From RBG-16-64-43 sp964353865 (GTDB lineage: Bacteria > Chloroflexota > Anaerolineae > Anaerolineales > RBG-16-64-43), in the NCBI GenBank assembly GCA_964353865.1, contig CAYGXJ010000087.1, positions 1 to 9,051 of the forward strand: 9,051 nucleotides of DNA, in the 5' to 3' direction. Shown one piece after another: positions 1 to 6,308 of this stretch. Under the pieces are notes generated by a model. It did not search any database. It worked only from the letters and a program-made list of their open reading frames with translations, and had not been told where the DNA came from. Every line of letters starts with the position of its first letter. The stretch's first letter is position 1. Position numbers and translations under genes: made by a program.

Positions 1-354
1 AGCATCGCCGCCATCCTGGCCATGCGCTCACGCATCCTGGTGATGGATGAACCGACGGCCGGGCAGGATTTCCGCAACTACATGAGCTTTATGGATTCAA
101 TCCTGGCCATGCCCGGCTTTGAAGCCGTGTTGTTCATCACCCACGACGTGGATCTGGCCGTCGTCTACGCCAGCCGCGTCTTGCTTGTGAGCCAGGGCCG
201 GATCGCGGCCGACGGTCCGCCGCAGGAGGTCCTGGCCGATACCGGGCTGCTCACCCGCTGTCGTCTGGTTCCCACTTCGTTGCTGCACGCAAACTTGGAG
301 CGTCTGCCGCGGACAGGCAGATTCGTGCGGGCCGAAGCTCTGGCCCGCGTCTGA
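1..354 (+). CDS. ECF transporter ATP-binding protein (EcfA), C-terminal part, cut by window start
   Basis: This is the energising ATPase of an ECF importer, acting on the cytoplasmic face of the membrane. The window opens in frame and 117 residues remain. What is visible is the second half of an ABC nucleotide-binding domain: Walker B ILVMDE (residues 12-17, catalytic Glu17), the D-loop AGQD (20-23) and the switch histidine in FITHD (His48). Walker A and the LSGGQ signature lie upstream, outside the window. The residues after His48 and the C-terminal extension (GRIAADGPPQEVLAD, then a Leu/Pro-rich end) are typical of EcfA/CbiO proteins. It ends 23 nt before the S-component gene, in an operon order A-S-T. 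Whether this is a single ATPase or the second half of a fused double ATPase cannot be judged here. Confidence 0.9.
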   Translation, partial: SIAAILAMRSRILVMDEPTAGQDFRNYMSFMDSILAMPGFEAVLFITHDVDLAVVYASRVLLVSQGRIAADGPPQEVLADTGLLTRCRLVPTSLLHANLERLPRTGRFVRAEALARV

Positions 355-362
355 CTCGGACG

Positions 363-373
363 AAAGGAGAAGG
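363..373 (+). promoter_or_regulatory. Strong ribosome binding site of the S-component gene
   Basis: AAAGGAGAAGG lies in the 23-nt gap after the ATPase stop. Its AGGAG core is 8 nt before ATG 378, which fixes that start and indicates independent, efficient translation of the S component within the operon. Confidence 0.75.
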
Positions 374-377
374 CACC

Positions 378-1316
378 ATGGATCGCAAGATGCTCGGGGT
401 CATTCTCACACTCATCATCGTCTTCGCGTTCTTCCTCGGATTGGTGTACGTCGGTGGCAACATGCTCGGGGTGGAGCGTCTCCAGACCGGCGAACGGCCG
501 CTGTTGCGCTTCGCCTTTGTCGGCATCGGTCTGGTCGCCGCCTTCCTCGTCTACGCATTCACCAAGGAAAACAAGGCGTGGGCGGTGGGCACGCGCGAGG
601 TGGTCTACATGGCCATCGGCGCCGCGCTGTACGCGGTGTTCTCCTACCTCTTCAACGGCACCGTGTTCATCGTGCCCTCGGTCAGCCAGGTGGCGCTGCG
701 TCCGGCCATCTGCATCCCGATGTTCTTCGGATACGCCTTCGGCCCGGTGGTTGGATTCTTCACGGGTGCGGTGGGCAACATGGTGGGCGACGCGCTGACC
801 GGCTTCGGCCTGTACCCGCAGTGGAGCGTGGGCAACGGGTTGATCGGCCTGATCGCCGGCATCCCCATGCTCTTCGCCGACAAGAAGAAGAGCCTGGATA
901 CGGTGCTGATCGTCGGCGCGATCCTGGCCGCGATTGGCACGCTGTTCTTCTTCCTGTTCCGCCAGGTTCCGAACACGCTCTTCTACGATCCGGCCAACAA
1001 CATCTTCGGTGATCAGCCGGTCTCGCTGCTGGTCGGGCTCTCGATCGTGGTCGGGTTCGCCCTGGTCTTGATCGTGCGCTTCGCCTTCGGCAAGAACATC
1101 GATGTGGCGGCCGCCGTCACCTGGGGCATGCTGGGCAACCTGATCGGCCTGGGCTTTGCCGCGATCTCCGACATCTGGATCAACGGCTATCCGCCGCCGG
1201 TCGCCATCGTGGGCGAGTTCCTGCCCTCGGCCGGCCCGAACCTGATCTTCGCCGCGATCCTGGTCCCGATCCTGGTCATTGCCTACAAGGGGCTTCAGCG
1301 GCAGACCGGCCGCTAG
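378..1316 (+). CDS. ECF transporter S component, substrate unknown
   Basis: This is the membrane substrate-binding subunit of an ECF importer. It has 312 aa and about nine predicted membrane segments (near residues 8-27, 44-62, 74-92, 106-128, 153-167, 175-194, 216-235, 242-265 and 286-303). The stretch at about 105-160 (VALRPAICIPMFFG, then GPVVGFFTGAVGN, GDALTGFG and NGLIGLIAG) is the pattern of the riboflavin-type/COG4720 S-component superfamily. Typical S components are about 160-200 aa with six helices, so this one is long, with two extra N-terminal helices and an extended C-terminal half. The flanking ATPase and EcfT genes strongly support the role. The vitamin or metabolite carried cannot be deduced; family resemblance to riboflavin-type S components does not prove riboflavin. 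The ATG start has a strong ribosome binding site 8 nt upstream. Confidence 0.85.
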   Translation: MDRKMLGVILTLIIVFAFFLGLVYVGGNMLGVERLQTGERPLLRFAFVGIGLVAAFLVYAFTKENKAWAVGTREVVYMAIGAALYAVFSYLFNGTVFIVPSVSQVALRPAICIPMFFGYAFGPVVGFFTGAVGNMVGDALTGFGLYPQWSVGNGLIGLIAGIPMLFADKKKSLDTVLIVGAILAAIGTLFFFLFRQVPNTLFYDPANNIFGDQPVSLLVGLSIVVGFALVLIVRFAFGKNIDVAAAVTWGMLGNLIGLGFAAISDIWINGYPPPVAIVGEFLPSAGPNLIFAAILVPILVIAYKGLQRQTGR

Positions 1317-1330
1317 GTTCGCATCTCAGT

Positions 1331-1368
1331 CCGCAGCCCCGGGGGCGTGTTCGCCCCCGGGGCTGTGG
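1331..1368 (+). repeat. Strong intercistronic hairpin between S-component and EcfT genes
   Basis: The arms 1335-1347 and 1352-1364 are a perfect 13-bp inverted repeat around the 4-nt loop TGTT. Pairing continues outward to 1331/1368 with three Watson-Crick pairs and one G-U, giving a 17-bp stem. It begins 14 nt after the S-gene stop and ends 16 nt before the EcfT ATG. No T-tract follows, so it is not a standard intrinsic terminator. An mRNA-stabilising or attenuating element that tunes S:T stoichiometry, or a dispersed genomic repeat, are both possible. Confidence 0.7.
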
Positions 1369-1384
1369 CGGGCAGGCATGCTTC

Positions 1385-2257
1385 ATGCTGGTTACGTGGC
1401 GTTACCGCAAGCGGCGATCGCTCGTGCAGAGCTTCGACCCTCGCGCGTGGATCATCTTCTACCTGTGCTTCATGGGCGTGACCATCTCCTTCTGGGATGT
1501 TCGCATCCTGGCCATCTTGTTTGGCCTCGCGCTGGGGATTGTCATCAGTTCGGGACTCGCCTGGCGCGAAACGCGCCGGGCGTGGCTCTTCATCGGCGGA
1601 TTCATCATCTACTTCTCGCTCTTCACCTTCCTCACCGGCCGGGGCGGGATGGAGTTCTACACCGAGGAGCACCTCATTCGCAATGTGCAGGCCTCCTTCA
1701 CGCTCTTCGGCTGGCGGCCGGTGTTGCACATCACGGTCGAACGAACCTTCTACGCACTGAGCATGCTGGTGCGCGTGTTTAGTCTGGCCAGTATGACCAT
1801 CCTCATTCCCTATTCCTTCAACCCAGCCCAATACGGCGTCACCTTCCGCGGGCTGGGGCTGCCGGATAAAATCGCCTATGCCATGGACCTGACCATGCGC
1901 TTCGTCCCGACCTACGCGCGCGACTTTCAGATCACCATGGATGCCCAACGCGCGCGCGGCTACGAGATCGAGAAGCTGCGCGGTGGGTTGCTGGCCCAAG
2001 TGCGGAAACTGGCGCCGCTGATCGTGCCCGTCACCATCCAGGCCATCGCCGGCAGCGAGGACATCATCGATGCGATGGATCTGCGTGCTTTCGGCGTCCA
2101 GCCGCGCACCTGGCTCGAGGAATTGCACTACCACGCGCGCGACCGTGTGCTGATCGCCCTGGGCGTCGGGTGTTTCCTCTTCTCGCTCGCGCTCTCGATC
2201 TACGGCGTGGGCAGCTTCTGGGTCCCAGAAGCCCTCAAGGCTTTGCCGCTGCTCTGA
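1385..2257 (+). CDS. ecfT: ECF transporter transmembrane (T) component EcfT
   Basis: This is the scaffold subunit that couples ATP hydrolysis in the EcfA dimer to toppling of the S component. It has 290 aa. Hydrophobic segments lie near residues 21-58, 66-84, 121-143 and 253-275, with a cytoplasmic coupling region between. The first coupling motif is canonical (DAQRARGYE, Ala-Arg-Gly at 190-192). The second, in AMDLRAFG, reads Leu-Arg-Ala (233-235) where Ala-Arg-Gly is usual; the arginine is kept. Other EcfT-like features are LIPYSFNPAQY and GLPDKIAYAMDLTMRFVPT before motif one and the PLIVPVTIQAI helix between motifs. The ATG at 1385 has a weak purine-rich ribosome binding site (GGCAGG, 1371-1376) just after the intercistronic hairpin. 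It is the third gene of the A-S-T operon. Confidence 0.9.
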   Translation: MLVTWRYRKRRSLVQSFDPRAWIIFYLCFMGVTISFWDVRILAILFGLALGIVISSGLAWRETRRAWLFIGGFIIYFSLFTFLTGRGGMEFYTEEHLIRNVQASFTLFGWRPVLHITVERTFYALSMLVRVFSLASMTILIPYSFNPAQYGVTFRGLGLPDKIAYAMDLTMRFVPTYARDFQITMDAQRARGYEIEKLRGGLLAQVRKLAPLIVPVTIQAIAGSEDIIDAMDLRAFGVQPRTWLEELHYHARDRVLIALGVGCFLFSLALSIYGVGSFWVPEALKALPLL

Positions 2258-2601
2258 TCCCGGTTGTCGCGTCACCCCCCCATCGTGCAGGCCCGTGCGC
2301 GCCCGCCAGCCGCCCTCCCGACCGCGTCAAGGAGTTTGCGACCGGTCAGTCCGTGGCGGTCCCCCGCCCCCCCTTGGACGGTTAGATTCTCCCCTCTCGC
2401 AGACGCCGAGGGGGATACTTGGGCGTCTCGTCCAATTTCATGAGGGCTGGCCGGGCAGCAGATGATAAGATGTTCTCCGCCCCGGCCCGGCGGTAGTCCG
2501 CTCGCGCGAATTGCCGCAGGCACAGCGGTACCCCGACATGACTCTGCGGGGAGGTCGCGGCTCGGGGTAAACACATTGGTATCTGAGGTTCAGTCGGTAT
2601 C
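2258..2601. other. Gene-free region between the ECF operon and the MFS gene
   Basis: No reading frame here looks protein-like on either strand. It holds two C-runs (seven C near 2275-2281; a C5-G-C7 block at 2361-2373), a small GGCGG/CCGCC hairpin (2355-2368), the pseudoknot-like element at 2390-2428, and a GCCGGGC/GCCCGGC inverted repeat (2450-2456 with 2485-2491). I found no convincing -35/-10 pair for the MFS gene and no intrinsic terminator with a T-tract for the ECF operon, though both would be expected here. Confidence 0.6.
2390..2428 (+). promoter_or_regulatory. Candidate H-type RNA pseudoknot upstream of the MFS gene
   Basis: Stem 1 pairs 2390-2396 with 2408-2414 (six Watson-Crick pairs plus one closing G-U). 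Stem 2 pairs 2401-2407 with 2422-2428 (seven Watson-Crick pairs). The 5' arm of stem 2 lies inside the loop of stem 1 and abuts stem 1's 3' arm with no gap. The connecting loops are 4 nt (TCGC) and 7 nt (ATACTTG). This is the connectivity and loop size of a classic H-type pseudoknot. It matches no riboswitch class I recognise, and its role as a leader element of the MFS mRNA, starting about 210 nt before GTG 2602, is inference. Confidence 0.35.
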
Positions 2602-3858
2602 GTGAGCGGTCCACGGCTCTACATTCGCGGGCAGTATCAGCGCCTGGCTGGCATGATAGGCGAGTACCCGCGTCCGTTCTGGACGCTGGTCATCGCCACG
2701 TTCATCGATCACCTGGGCGGTGCGCTGCTCTTCCCCTTCTTCTCCCTGTATATCACTCGCCGCTTCAACGTCGGCATGACCGAGGTGGGCATCCTGTTTG
2801 CGATGTTCTCCATCTCGAGCCTTGTCGGCTCGGCCCTGGGCGGGGCGCTGACCGACCGCGTCGGGCGCAAGGGGATGCTCATCTTCAGCCTGGTGGCCAC
2901 CTCCCTCAGCAGCTTGATCATGGGATTCGTCGGCTCCATCGAGGCCTTCTATCTGCTGGCGCTGCTGACCGGCATCTTCACCGACTCGGGCGGGCCTGCA
3001 CGCCAAGCGATCGTCGCAGACCTTTTGCCGGAGATGAAACGTGCCCAGGGCTATGGAATCATCCGGGTGGCCTTCAACCTCGCCGTCGCCATTGGTCCCG
3101 CCATTGGCGGATTTTTGGCCACTCGCTCCTATCTCATACTGTTCGTGGCCGATGCCGTCATCAGTTTCATCACGGCCATCATCGTGGCCGTCGCCATGCC
3201 TGAGACCAAACCGGCGCCGCAGCCCGGAGCAATACCCGAGAGTGTGGGCACGACCTTCGCCGGGTATTTCCGCGTGCTGCGGGACGGGGTATACATGTTC
3301 TTCTTGGCGGCCTCGATGCTCAGCGTCTTCGTTTACATGAACATGAACACAACCCTCGGGGTCTATTTGCGCGACGTGCATGCCACACCCGAAGCGGGTT
3401 ACGGGTTCCTGCTCAGCTTGAACGCGGCCATGGTCGTGGCCCTGCAGTTCCCGATCACGCGGCGCATCGAGAAGCTGGCACCCATGTGGATGATGACCGT
3501 CGGCACGGCGTTGTATGCTATCGGCTTCGGGATGTACGGAGTGGTGAGCGGTTTTGGCCTGTTCGTCCTGGCGATGGTCATCATCACCATCGGCGAGATG
3601 ATTGTGTCGCCGGTCGCGCAGGCCTTGGTGGCGCACATGTCGCCCGCGGACATGCGGGGCCGCTACATGGCGGTTTACAGTTTCTCGTGGTCTATCCCTT
3701 ATGCCGCGGGGCCTTTCCTCGCCGGCTTGGTGTTCGACAACTTCAATCCGAACTGGGTGTGGTATGCCTCATTTGTCGTCGGCCTGCTGGCCACGGCTGC
3801 CTTCTACGCCCTTCACCGGCAGCGATTGAGATCGGCCGCGGAGACACTGACTGCCTAG
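2602..3858 (+). CDS. Major facilitator superfamily (MFS) transporter
   Basis: This is a secondary transporter in the cytoplasmic membrane, 418 aa, with the hydrophobicity of twelve membrane helices. The MFS signature motif A lies in the loop after helix 2, as GGALTDRVGRKG (residues 80-91, with Asp85, Arg86, Gly88 and Arg89). A glycine/proline-rich AVAIGPAIGGF (161-171) matches the motif C region in helix 5, which is characteristic of drug/H+ antiporter families. A hydrophilic central loop (about 200-225, ETKPAPQPGA) separates the two halves. Similarity of style is to multidrug-efflux MFS proteins, but the substrate is unknown. The start is GTG at 2602: an in-frame stop lies at 2584, the next ATG (codon 18) lacks a ribosome binding site, and GAGG at 2585-2588 precedes it at a rather long 13-nt spacing. 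It is a separate unit from the ECF genes. Confidence 0.88.
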   Translation: MSGPRLYIRGQYQRLAGMIGEYPRPFWTLVIATFIDHLGGALLFPFFSLYITRRFNVGMTEVGILFAMFSISSLVGSALGGALTDRVGRKGMLIFSLVATSLSSLIMGFVGSIEAFYLLALLTGIFTDSGGPARQAIVADLLPEMKRAQGYGIIRVAFNLAVAIGPAIGGFLATRSYLILFVADAVISFITAIIVAVAMPETKPAPQPGAIPESVGTTFAGYFRVLRDGVYMFFLAASMLSVFVYMNMNTTLGVYLRDVHATPEAGYGFLLSLNAAMVVALQFPITRRIEKLAPMWMMTVGTALYAIGFGMYGVVSGFGLFVLAMVIITIGEMIVSPVAQALVAHMSPADMRGRYMAVYSFSWSIPYAAGPFLAGLVFDNFNPNWVWYASFVVGLLATAAFYALHRQRLRSAAETLTA

Positions 3859-4012
3859 CCTGGCCATGAGGGGCCGATGGGCAACCTTGGTCCGGGGGCA
3901 CGGGAGAACGACCCGGCCTCCGCCCGGGTGACTAGACATGAAGCACTGCGAGGACGGCTCCCGGGGCAGCCTCGCCCGGGGATCGTCCTGGCAGGATGAA
4001 AGGATGGGGCCT

Positions 4013-5377
4013 GTGCACATCACCGCCCTCTTCAAGCGAACCTGGAAGCTGGCCTGGTTGTACCGCGCGACGTGGCTCTTCGGGGCGCTCTTGGCGCTCA
4101 CCACAGGCAACGGGCTCCTCGCCAGCAGCGTCTGGCGAGGAAGAGAGGTGGCTTCGCACAACACACTGCGCCTCACCCCCGCTCTCACGCTCAACTTCCC
4201 GGGGGAAGGGGTAAGCATCGACCTCACCCGCCCTGAGGCGATCGACATCCACCTCGGCAGCGGAGGGCTGACGGGGCTCGAGACCGTCCTAGGCGGAATG
4301 ATCCCCGAAGGAGTACGTACGGTCGTGCTCAGCGGGTTGGTCTTGTTCGCCCTGGCCGTGTTGGTCCTGCTCACCTCGCGCTACGTGGCGGAGGCCGGGC
4401 TCATCCGCATGGTTGCGCAAACCGACCAGGACGGGGCCCTGCGAAGCACGCGGCAGGGCTGGCGTCTCGGGTGGTCCCGATCCGCTTGGCGCCTGCTTCT
4501 CGTCGATTGTCTTGTCTACCTCGTTGGGCTGGCGGCCATGCTGCTGTGCTTGGCGCTGGCCCTCTCGCCCTTCCTGCTGTGGGCCACCGGAAATATCCTG
4601 GCGGGAGCGCTCGGGACGGCCCTGGCCTGCGGGCTACTGATCCTCGACGCAGCAGCAACGATTGCGATGCTGCTGGCCATGTCACTCGTTGTGCCAGTCG
4701 CGCGGCGGCAGTGCGCGGCGGAAGGGTTGGGCGTGAGCGCCAGCCTGCGCACCGCCATCGGGCTCATTCGCTCCCATCTGGGGCACGCGCTGCAGGTGTG
4801 GCTGGTGTGGGCCGGAATGCGCCTGGCATGGATGGTGGCGATGGTTCCACTTGTCCTTCTGCTCGCGCCCCTCGTCCTGGCGCTTCTTCCGGTTGGACTT
4901 GTGGCTGGAGGGGTTGCAGCGCTTGCCGTTGGCGGGGTGTTAGCCGTCTTCCTCAAGGGCGCACTGCCATGGATCATCGGTGGCCTCGCGGGTCTGCCGG
5001 CTCTTGGGCTCGTGCTGAGCGCGCCCATCCTCGTCGCGAGCGCACCGATCGAAGTTCTCAAGTTGTCGTGGTGGACGCTGGCGGTGGGCGAATTGCGTCA
5101 CCTGCCTGAGCGGGCTCAGTTTCCGACGGGTGCCGGGGAGGCGGCTCCTGCGCCGGTTGCGCCCCAACGCGTCGAACCCGACCTTCCTGCGCCCCGAGAA
5201 CCGCGGGAAGCGGCGCCCTCATCGAAAGCGCCGACGAAGGCAGCCCGCAGGCGGCCGGTGACGCCCACCGGCGCCGCGGGCCGTCGCGCGGGCACGGATG
5301 TTGGCTCACGGCGGGCGACCAAATCTGCAACTGGCCGAGGCGCGAAACGGAAAACAACAACCCGCCGCAAAGGCTGA
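4013..5377 (+). CDS. Polytopic membrane protein of unknown function with basic histone-like tail
   Basis: I cannot name the family. With the chosen start it has 454 aa. It has about seven hydrophobic regions (near 17-36, 103-121, 161-187, 195-229, 257-293, 296-314, 317-346) and a hydrophilic, probably extracytoplasmic segment at about 41-100. From about residue 365 the chain becomes Pro/Ala-rich and then strongly basic: residues 401-454 contain 17 Lys/Arg and a single Asp, like AlgP or histone H1 tails. The open frame extends up to ATG 3938 (479 aa). GTG 4013 is preferred because AAAGG (3999-4003) lies 9 nt before it and the protein then begins MHITALFKRTWKLAW, a natural basic lead-in to the first helix. 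ATG 4004 is also in frame, but the purine tract abuts it. Upstream there is only a 6-bp hairpin (3911-3916 with 3924-3929). Confidence 0.75.
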   Translation: MHITALFKRTWKLAWLYRATWLFGALLALTTGNGLLASSVWRGREVASHNTLRLTPALTLNFPGEGVSIDLTRPEAIDIHLGSGGLTGLETVLGGMIPEGVRTVVLSGLVLFALAVLVLLTSRYVAEAGLIRMVAQTDQDGALRSTRQGWRLGWSRSAWRLLLVDCLVYLVGLAAMLLCLALALSPFLLWATGNILAGALGTALACGLLILDAAATIAMLLAMSLVVPVARRQCAAEGLGVSASLRTAIGLIRSHLGHALQVWLVWAGMRLAWMVAMVPLVLLLAPLVLALLPVGLVAGGVAALAVGGVLAVFLKGALPWIIGGLAGLPALGLVLSAPILVASAPIEVLKLSWWTLAVGELRHLPERAQFPTGAGEAAPAPVAPQRVEPDLPAPREPREAAPSSKAPTKAARRRPVTPTGAAGRRAGTDVGSRRATKSATGRGAKRKTTTRRKG

Positions 5378-5394
5378 GGCGGCCTCACGCCAGG

Positions 5395-5532
5395 GGCCGG
5401 AGCGGCCGCGTAAGCGAGAGCAGCCAACACGGCCGACATGGGCAGGGTGAGCAGCCAGGCCACGAGCATGTCGTGCAGCACCTGCCAGCGTACCTGATTC
5501 GGCCTATCGCCTGCGCCCGCACCCAGAACCGC
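5395..5532 (-). pseudogene. Remnant of the C-terminal end of a PiT-family inorganic phosphate transporter
   Basis: Read on the minus strand from 5532, the frame gives a VLGAGAGDRPNQVRW stretch, then a hydrophobic segment AWLLTLPMSAVLAALAYA. The VRW, the AW(x)LT(x)P and the following small-residue helix match, from memory, the last transmembrane stretch of PiT transporters (VRWG...AWVLTIPASALIAAL type). Only about 45 residues of a protein normally above 300 aa are present. No PiT sequence continues upstream (towards 5649), and the frame has no stop of its own, running instead antisense into the preceding membrane-protein gene. This fits a decayed or recombined gene tail. A search is needed to confirm, since the match is short. 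Confidence 0.5.
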
Positions 5533-5602
5533 CGTGTCAAACTCGGAGCACCCGCAGCGGACCCCACGCATTCCGCCGAAGCCCTTCACGGGTTGGTCTC
5601 TT

Positions 5603-5620
5603 ACCGCGATTATCCGCGGT
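5603..5620 (+). repeat. Small inverted repeat upstream of the SUKH-like gene
   Basis: ACCGCG (5603-5608) and CGCGGT (5615-5620) form a perfect 6-bp inverted repeat around ATTATC, 28 nt before ATG 5649. It could be an operator or a short leader hairpin. No matching promoter hexamers are evident. Confidence 0.35.
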
Positions 5621-5648
5621 GCGATCCAAGGAGTTGGATGGCGGTCGG

Positions 5649-5993
5649 ATGAAAATCGTCATGTGCGAGGCCTCAGAACATCCGCACCTCGCGTACGAGG
5701 AACTGGACGGAAACCGTGAGGGTGATTTCTTCCTCGACGCCGAAGGCGTTGTGCGCTACGCGCACCCCGGTGATGGGCATGTATGGTTCGCCGCACCCGA
5801 CCCCACTTCGTTCCGCGTGGCGGTCGAGCATTGGGTCGGCTATCTCGAAGGAGGCAGCAAAGCGGAGGCGGTCGGGCGCGTGGCCGCGCTCGACACCCTG
5901 AGGAGCGCGCTGACCCGCTTGGAACTCCTGCAAGACCGGCCGGATGCGCTTTGGCCTGTTCTCCTTGAGCAGGCCGAGGCCGGGCTGCTGTGA
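5649..5993 (+). CDS. Small protein resembling SUKH-type (SUKH-4-like) immunity proteins
   Basis: It has 114 aa, is soluble, with no signal peptide or membrane segment. The central part (about 25-60: GDFFLDAEGVVRYAHPGDG, then FAAPDPTSFRVAVEHWVGYLE) has the look of the SUKH beta-core, where a ligand-value strand is followed by an S-F/x-x-F helix. The end (about 76-114: LRSALTRLELLQ, then ALWPVLLEQAEAGLL) resembles the C-terminal helices of SUKH-4 immunity proteins. Members of that group neutralise polymorphic toxins. The match is from pattern memory, and the N-terminus is shorter than usual. No toxin gene is next to it in the window. ATG 5649 is chosen; the frame also allows GTG 5619, which lacks a ribosome binding site. 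AAGGAG (5628-5633) lies 15 nt before 5649 but only 4 nt before another ATG (5638) that opens a 4-codon frame overlapping this start. Confidence 0.55.
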   Translation: MKIVMCEASEHPHLAYEELDGNREGDFFLDAEGVVRYAHPGDGHVWFAAPDPTSFRVAVEHWVGYLEGGSKAEAVGRVAALDTLRSALTRLELLQDRPDALWPVLLEQAEAGLL

Positions 5994-6308
5994 GGGCGAC
6001 GACCACAGATCTTCCAGCCCCCAGACGGCTTCGTTTGAGCCGCCTCCGCTGGCAACCGCAGTCGGCTCCAACCCCCTCCAAAAGGCAGACATGCGAGAAG
6101 CACTTCATCCCCGCGCTGTGCGGGGACGCCATTCCCCCTCGTACGGGCCCACGCGGTCCATTCACTCATTCGGGCTCGTCGTGCTCCGCGGCTATGCGTC
6201 GCCCGACCCCGAGAGTGTCACGACCGGATTTGCTTTCCAACTACAGCTATTCGCCGCGAGACCAGACGCTTCGCGCCTTGCCCGTCGAGGTCTTGACTGA
6301 GGCAGGTC
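5994..6308. other. Gene-free convergent intergenic region
   Basis: Lying between two convergent genes, it shows no protein-like frame, RNA gene or repeat family that I recognise. Two hairpins stand out. TCCCCGC/GCGGGGA (6108-6114 with 6120-6126, loop GCTGT) is a perfect 7-bp stem. An interrupted 9-bp stem (6259-6268 with 6283-6293) lies just beyond the patatin stop. Neither is followed by a T-tract on either strand, so terminator function is uncertain. Confidence 0.5.

Noticed and set aside
1313..2275. Long open frame antisense to EcfT (320 codons)
   Set aside because: Composition is His/Glu/Arg/Asp-rich as expected for the reverse of a membrane-protein gene, and the + strand encodes an unmistakable EcfT.
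2466..2471. TAAGAT as a -10 box for the MFS gene
   Set aside because: No acceptable -35 hexamer lies 16-18 nt upstream.
2471..2505. A string resembling part of the FMN riboswitch core (CCCGGCGGTAGTCCGC)
   Set aside because: Only this short string matches. The upstream GGGGC..GTGAAA part, the later conserved segments and the closing GGAGAA helix are absent, so it is probably chance in GC-rich sequence.
2272..2574. Minus-strand open frames of 64-100 codons in the gene-free region
   Set aside because: No ribosome binding site, recognisable motif or protein-like hydrophobic pattern was seen.
2590..3636. Long open frame antisense to the MFS gene (348 codons)
   Set aside because: Very rich in His, Asp, Gly and Arg, with no domain. 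It mirrors the MFS coding strand.
6259..6293. Interrupted hairpin as an intrinsic terminator of the patatin gene
   Set aside because: The stem has an internal loop and a 14-nt apical loop, and no T-tract follows it on the minus strand.
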